DNA from: M55B111 sp964614065
GTDB lineage: Bacteria > Bipolaricaulota > Bipolaricaulia > M55B111
Direction of reading: 5' to 3'
NCBI GenBank assembly: GCA_964614065.1
Contig: CAZTJJ010000070.1
Span: 1-8,939 of the forward strand
DNA length: 8,939 nt
Shown: positions 6,580-8,939 of the stretch, piece by piece
Layout of the letters: every line of letters starts with the position of its first letter
How positions within the stretch are numbered: the stretch's first letter is position 1
Program-made: the position numbers and the translations under genes
The notes under the pieces: generated by a model
The model's input: only the letters and a program-made list of their open reading frames with translations
The model's database searches: none
Told to the model about the DNA's origin: nothing

Positions 6580-6608
6580 TTGACAACTATGAAGAAAAAC
6601 GTAATAAT
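6580..6608 (+). promoter_or_regulatory. Strong sigma-70-type promoter for the sensor cyclase
   Basis: A perfect TTGACA -35 box (6580-6585) is spaced 17 nt from AATAAT (6603-6608, 5 of 6). It is the best promoter in the window. Transcription would start near 6615, about 110 nt before the TTG start of the cyclase at 6728. The leader covers the whole HD-GYP remnant. Confidence 0.75.
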
Positions 6609-6618
6609 CTTACGTTTT
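6596..6618. promoter_or_regulatory. Operator-like dyad across the -10 box
   Basis: AAAACGTAA (6596-6604) and TTACGTTTT (6610-6618) are perfect 9-bp inverted arms with a 5-nt centre. The dyad is centred on the -10 hexamer and reaches the expected start of transcription, the usual place for a repressor operator. It could instead be a weak hairpin, but its stem is AT-rich and it lies inside the promoter. Confidence 0.55.
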
Positions 6619-6735
6619 AATCACAGGTAGACCATACAGGGATGCACGATCAAAAGAAGAGGTAGTAAGTACGACCCTGAAGTTGTAGATATATTAGGGG
6701 ACATGATTGAGGAAGGGGAGGTTGAGTTTGGATAA
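6617..6735 (+). pseudogene. 3' remnant of an HD-GYP phosphodiesterase gene
   Basis: Two frames together read as the last ~40 residues of an HD-GYP domain. Frame one (from 6617) gives LITGRPYRDARSKEEVV, matching the family's 'DALTSxRPYRxAxSxEEA' helix. Frame two (6649 to TAA 6733-6735) gives IKRRGSKYDPEVV then DILGDMIEEGEVEFG, matching the 'IxRGxGxxFDPxVV' end. The same bases (6648-6664) supply both SKEEV and IKRRG, as expected if a repeat-mediated deletion of about 25 nt fused two copies and shifted the frame. The rest of the gene, including the HD and GYP metal-binding motifs, is absent. HD-GYP proteins degrade cyclic di-GMP. The original stop overlaps the TTG start of the cyclase by 8 nt, so the pair was probably once coupled. 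The identification is from motif memory, without a database search. Confidence 0.6.
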
Positions 6736-8932
6736 GAAAACCAATCCAAACCCTAGATTGTTTAGCCACATAGAGTGTTCAAAATTAATAGAAAACCTAC
6801 CGGAAGCGGTATTCCTCGAAGACTTTTCCGGGAACATACTCGATGCCAATTCCGAAGCTAGTAAATTGTTAGGCTACAAAAAACAGGAGTTACTGAATCT
6901 CACAACCGACGACATCGTCCCCGAAGGTGCACCCGCCTTTTTACCTGATCAGATAGACGAAGCAACCAAGTTAGGAAAGCCATTAGAGACCACAAACATC
7001 CGCAAGGATGGTGCAAAGGTACCAATAGAACTTAAAGGGAGAATAATAGAAGTGGGGGAAGTCGAGAGAATTCTGGTAAGCATAAGAGATATCTCCGACC
7101 GAAAAGCGGCAAAAGAAAAGCTGCACCAGGAGAGAGACCTATTCCAATCAATAATGACCCTCACCCCGGATTTTGTGTACTTCAAGGATGATCAGCACAA
7201 ATTCGAAAAAGTGAATGATGGTTATGCTAACCTCCTTGGCATAAATAAAGAGGATATGATAGGGAAAACAGCGAAAGACTTGTGGCCGGAGGCCAAAGAG
7301 ATTCTCAAAGACGAAACACGAGCATTAAACGGAGAACCTGTAATAGGCAGAGAGAGGGAAGTAACTCTACCCAATGGAGAAAAACGTTGGTACTCTATCC
7401 AAAAATTCCCCAGGCGCGATAACGAGGGAAATATAACTGGGTTTTTGGGTATGGATAGAGACATCACCGAACGCAAAAACGCAGAGAAAGCCCTGGCCGC
7501 AAAAAGAGAGAAGTTGCGCCAGTTACACAACGCGGTTGATAGATTACAACAACAAAATAGCGAACAGGATGTTCTTCAAACGGCTGTTGACGCTGCGAAA
7601 AATATACTCGACTTTGAGTCCTGTGCGATATCCATAGTAGAAGGTGACACCATCGTCCCTAAAGCTAACACGTCGGGATTAGCTTCCGACGAACTCACTA
7701 CCTTCAAAATTGGCGAAGGGCTCACTGGAAAGTCTATTGAAAGAGGTGAAACTATCTGGGGTGAGGACGTCAGAAGCCACCCAGCGGCAAAACCAACAAA
7801 CAAAGAGTTCAGAGCATTCATCAGTACTCCTATTGGAAAGCTAGGAAACTTCCAGGTAATCTCCAAGGAGGTCGGTAGCTTTGGGCAAACCGAGGTCGAG
7901 CTTACGGAAATACTTGCCGGCCATCTTCGAGAAGAAATAAAGCGGGTCAGGCTTGAAGAAGAGTTACGACAAAAGGCGGACTCAATCCAGTCCACAAAGG
8001 ACAAGCTAGAGAGTCTGCACAAAGTGGCAAGAAAACTCGAATCAGCCGACACGCAGGAAGAAGTTTTTCAATTAGGAATAAATGCTGCGGTAGAGACATT
8101 GGACTTTCTTATCTGCAGCTTCGCGATCGCGAAAGATGGCAAGTTTGAGGACATGGCCACCTCTGCGGAATCCCCTTCAGAGTGGATACACGAAGACATG
8201 TCAGTAGATGAGGGACTAACTGGCAAGACCTATCAAACAGGGGAAACTTATCTGTATGATGACATACGAGAGGTTGAAGAAGCAAAACCAGCCCGCTCAG
8301 AATATCGATCCTTCATCAGCACACCTATTGGAGATATCGGCGTTTTCCAGGTGATATCCGAGCAAGTCAATGCTTTTACCAAAGAGGATGCTCAGCTCGC
8401 CGAGTTACTCACGGGACATATCTACGAGGTCTTACAACGGGTTAAGCTAGAAAAACAATTAAAAGAACAGGCAATTCATGATCCCCTAACAGACCTCTAC
8501 AACCGTCGATATTTCAACGAAACCCTGAACAAGGAAGTAGAGGAGGCGATTCGTTACAACAGACCTCTGGCCTTCCTTATGATAGACATTGACGACTTTA
8601 AGAGGATAAACGACCAGTATTCGCATCAAACTGGAGACAAAATACTACAGCAGGTAGCGAGGCTTATTCAAGAAAACGTACGAAGCGCTGACACCGTGGT
8701 AAGGTTCGGTGGTGACGAATTTCTAGTAATGATGCCAGAAACCAACGGGGAATCCGAGATAATCCCTAGACTAAAGAAAGAACTGTCCCGTTGGAACGAA
8801 GAGTCAAATTTGCTTCAACACGACCTCACCTTGGCAATGGGTATCTCACACTGGACTGCCGAGCAGAACAGGGATATTGAAAAAGCTTTAACGAAAGCGG
8901 ATCGAAATATGTACAAGGATAAACAGAGATAA
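6728..8932 (+). CDS. PAS-PAS-GAF-GAF-GGDEF sensor diguanylate cyclase
   Basis: This encodes 734 residues from TTG 6728, with AAGGGGAGG ending 6 nt upstream; a TTG at 6707 would add 7 residues. There is no ATG near. The order is PAS 1 (about 15-125), PAS 2 (135-250), a coiled linker (250-275), GAF 1 (275-405), a coiled linker, GAF 2 (430-570) and GGDEF (575-734). There is no membrane segment, so it is a cytosolic sensor. The cyclase makes c-di-GMP from two GTP. DPLTDLYNRRYF is at 585-596, metal-binding D620 in MIDIDDFK, and GGDEF at 661-665, all intact. The RxxD product-inhibition site (R652-D655) lies the standard five residues before GGDEF. The canonical GH of the 'YGHxxGD' loop is SH here (YSHQTGD). 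The two GAF domains are near-copies of each other. No partner phosphodiesterase remains apart from the upstream remnant. The signals sensed are unknown. Confidence 0.93.
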   Translation: MDKKTNPNPRLFSHIECSKLIENLPEAVFLEDFSGNILDANSEASKLLGYKKQELLNLTTDDIVPEGAPAFLPDQIDEATKLGKPLETTNIRKDGAKVPIELKGRIIEVGEVERILVSIRDISDRKAAKEKLHQERDLFQSIMTLTPDFVYFKDDQHKFEKVNDGYANLLGINKEDMIGKTAKDLWPEAKEILKDETRALNGEPVIGREREVTLPNGEKRWYSIQKFPRRDNEGNITGFLGMDRDITERKNAEKALAAKREKLRQLHNAVDRLQQQNSEQDVLQTAVDAAKNILDFESCAISIVEGDTIVPKANTSGLASDELTTFKIGEGLTGKSIERGETIWGEDVRSHPAAKPTNKEFRAFISTPIGKLGNFQVISKEVGSFGQTEVELTEILAGHLREEIKRVRLEEELRQKADSIQSTKDKLESLHKVARKLESADTQEEVFQLGINAAVETLDFLICSFAIAKDGKFEDMATSAESPSEWIHEDMSVDEGLTGKTYQTGETYLYDDIREVEEAKPARSEYRSFISTPIGDIGVFQVISEQVNAFTKEDAQLAELLTGHIYEVLQRVKLEKQLKEQAIHDPLTDLYNRRYFNETLNKEVEEAIRYNRPLAFLMIDIDDFKRINDQYSHQTGDKILQQVARLIQENVRSADTVVRFGGDEFLVMMPETNGESEIIPRLKKELSRWNEESNLLQHDLTLAMGISHWTAEQNRDIEKALTKADRNMYKDKQR

Positions 8933-8939
8933 AGCCAGT

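Noticed and set aside
7576..8052. Minus-strand ORF of 158 codons opposite the cyclase
   Set aside because: Ser- and Leu-rich mirror of the GAF region; the plus-strand frame has clear domains.
1..8939. CRISPR array, retron, toxin-antitoxin or phage defence cassette
   Set aside because: No regularly spaced repeats, no reverse transcriptase, nuclease or small paired ORFs with suitable motifs were seen on either strand.

Overview
The window is about 8.9 kb of mostly ordinary, moderate-GC DNA from what looks like an uncultivated bacterium known from a draft or metagenome assembly: there is a 100-N gap at 3625-3724. Evidence for a bacterium is sigma-70-like promoters (a TATAAT at 665-670; TTGACA-17-AATAAT at 6580-6608), a textbook intrinsic terminator at 2956-2996, strong GGAGG-type ribosome binding sites, a GGDEF diguanylate cyclase and a small secreted protein that looks like an outer-membrane beta-barrel, which would imply a diderm cell. 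Some proteins (the VIT1/CCC1-like membrane protein, the FAD oxidoreductase, the paired GAF domains) remind me of families common in anaerobic or halophilic archaea. This suggests an anaerobic or saline habitat, or gene exchange, but does not settle the phylum.

Layout, left to right. (1) 1-370, minus strand: the N-terminal part of a VIT1/CCC1-like membrane protein that runs off the left edge. (2) 371-712: divergent spacer with a promoter for the next gene. (3) 713-1213, plus: small exported barrel-like protein. (4) 1214-1578: spacer with one doubtful short reading frame. (5) 1579-2937, plus: single-cysteine FAD/NAD(P)H disulfide oxidoreductase of the CoA-disulfide reductase/NADH oxidase class, closed by a strong terminator. 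(6) 2938-3856: a 0.9-kb stretch without an intact gene. It holds several hairpins, a REP-like palindrome, the N gap flanked by an exact 55-bp duplication, and a 13-bp inverted repeat enclosing most of these. (7) 3857-6428, minus: a two-gene operon, a GPH-type (MFS_2) symporter followed 13 bp later by a two-domain GNAT-like acyltransferase. (8) 6429-6727: divergent control region with a near-consensus promoter, a 9-bp dyad lying across its -10 box, and the remains of an HD-GYP phosphodiesterase. (9) 6728-8932, plus: a PAS-PAS-GAF-GAF-GGDEF sensor diguanylate cyclase with an intact active site and product-inhibition site.

The most interesting observation is in (8)-(9). The last ~40 codons of an HD-GYP protein (c-di-GMP phosphodiesterase family) survive in two frames just before the cyclase, and their stop codon overlaps the cyclase's TTG start by 8 nt. 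It appears that an HD-GYP gene once preceded the cyclase in a translationally coupled pair, was largely deleted, and left the cyclase directly behind a promoter with an operator-like dyad. I see no CRISPR array, tRNA, rRNA, phage or complete transposon, and no clear new multi-gene system.
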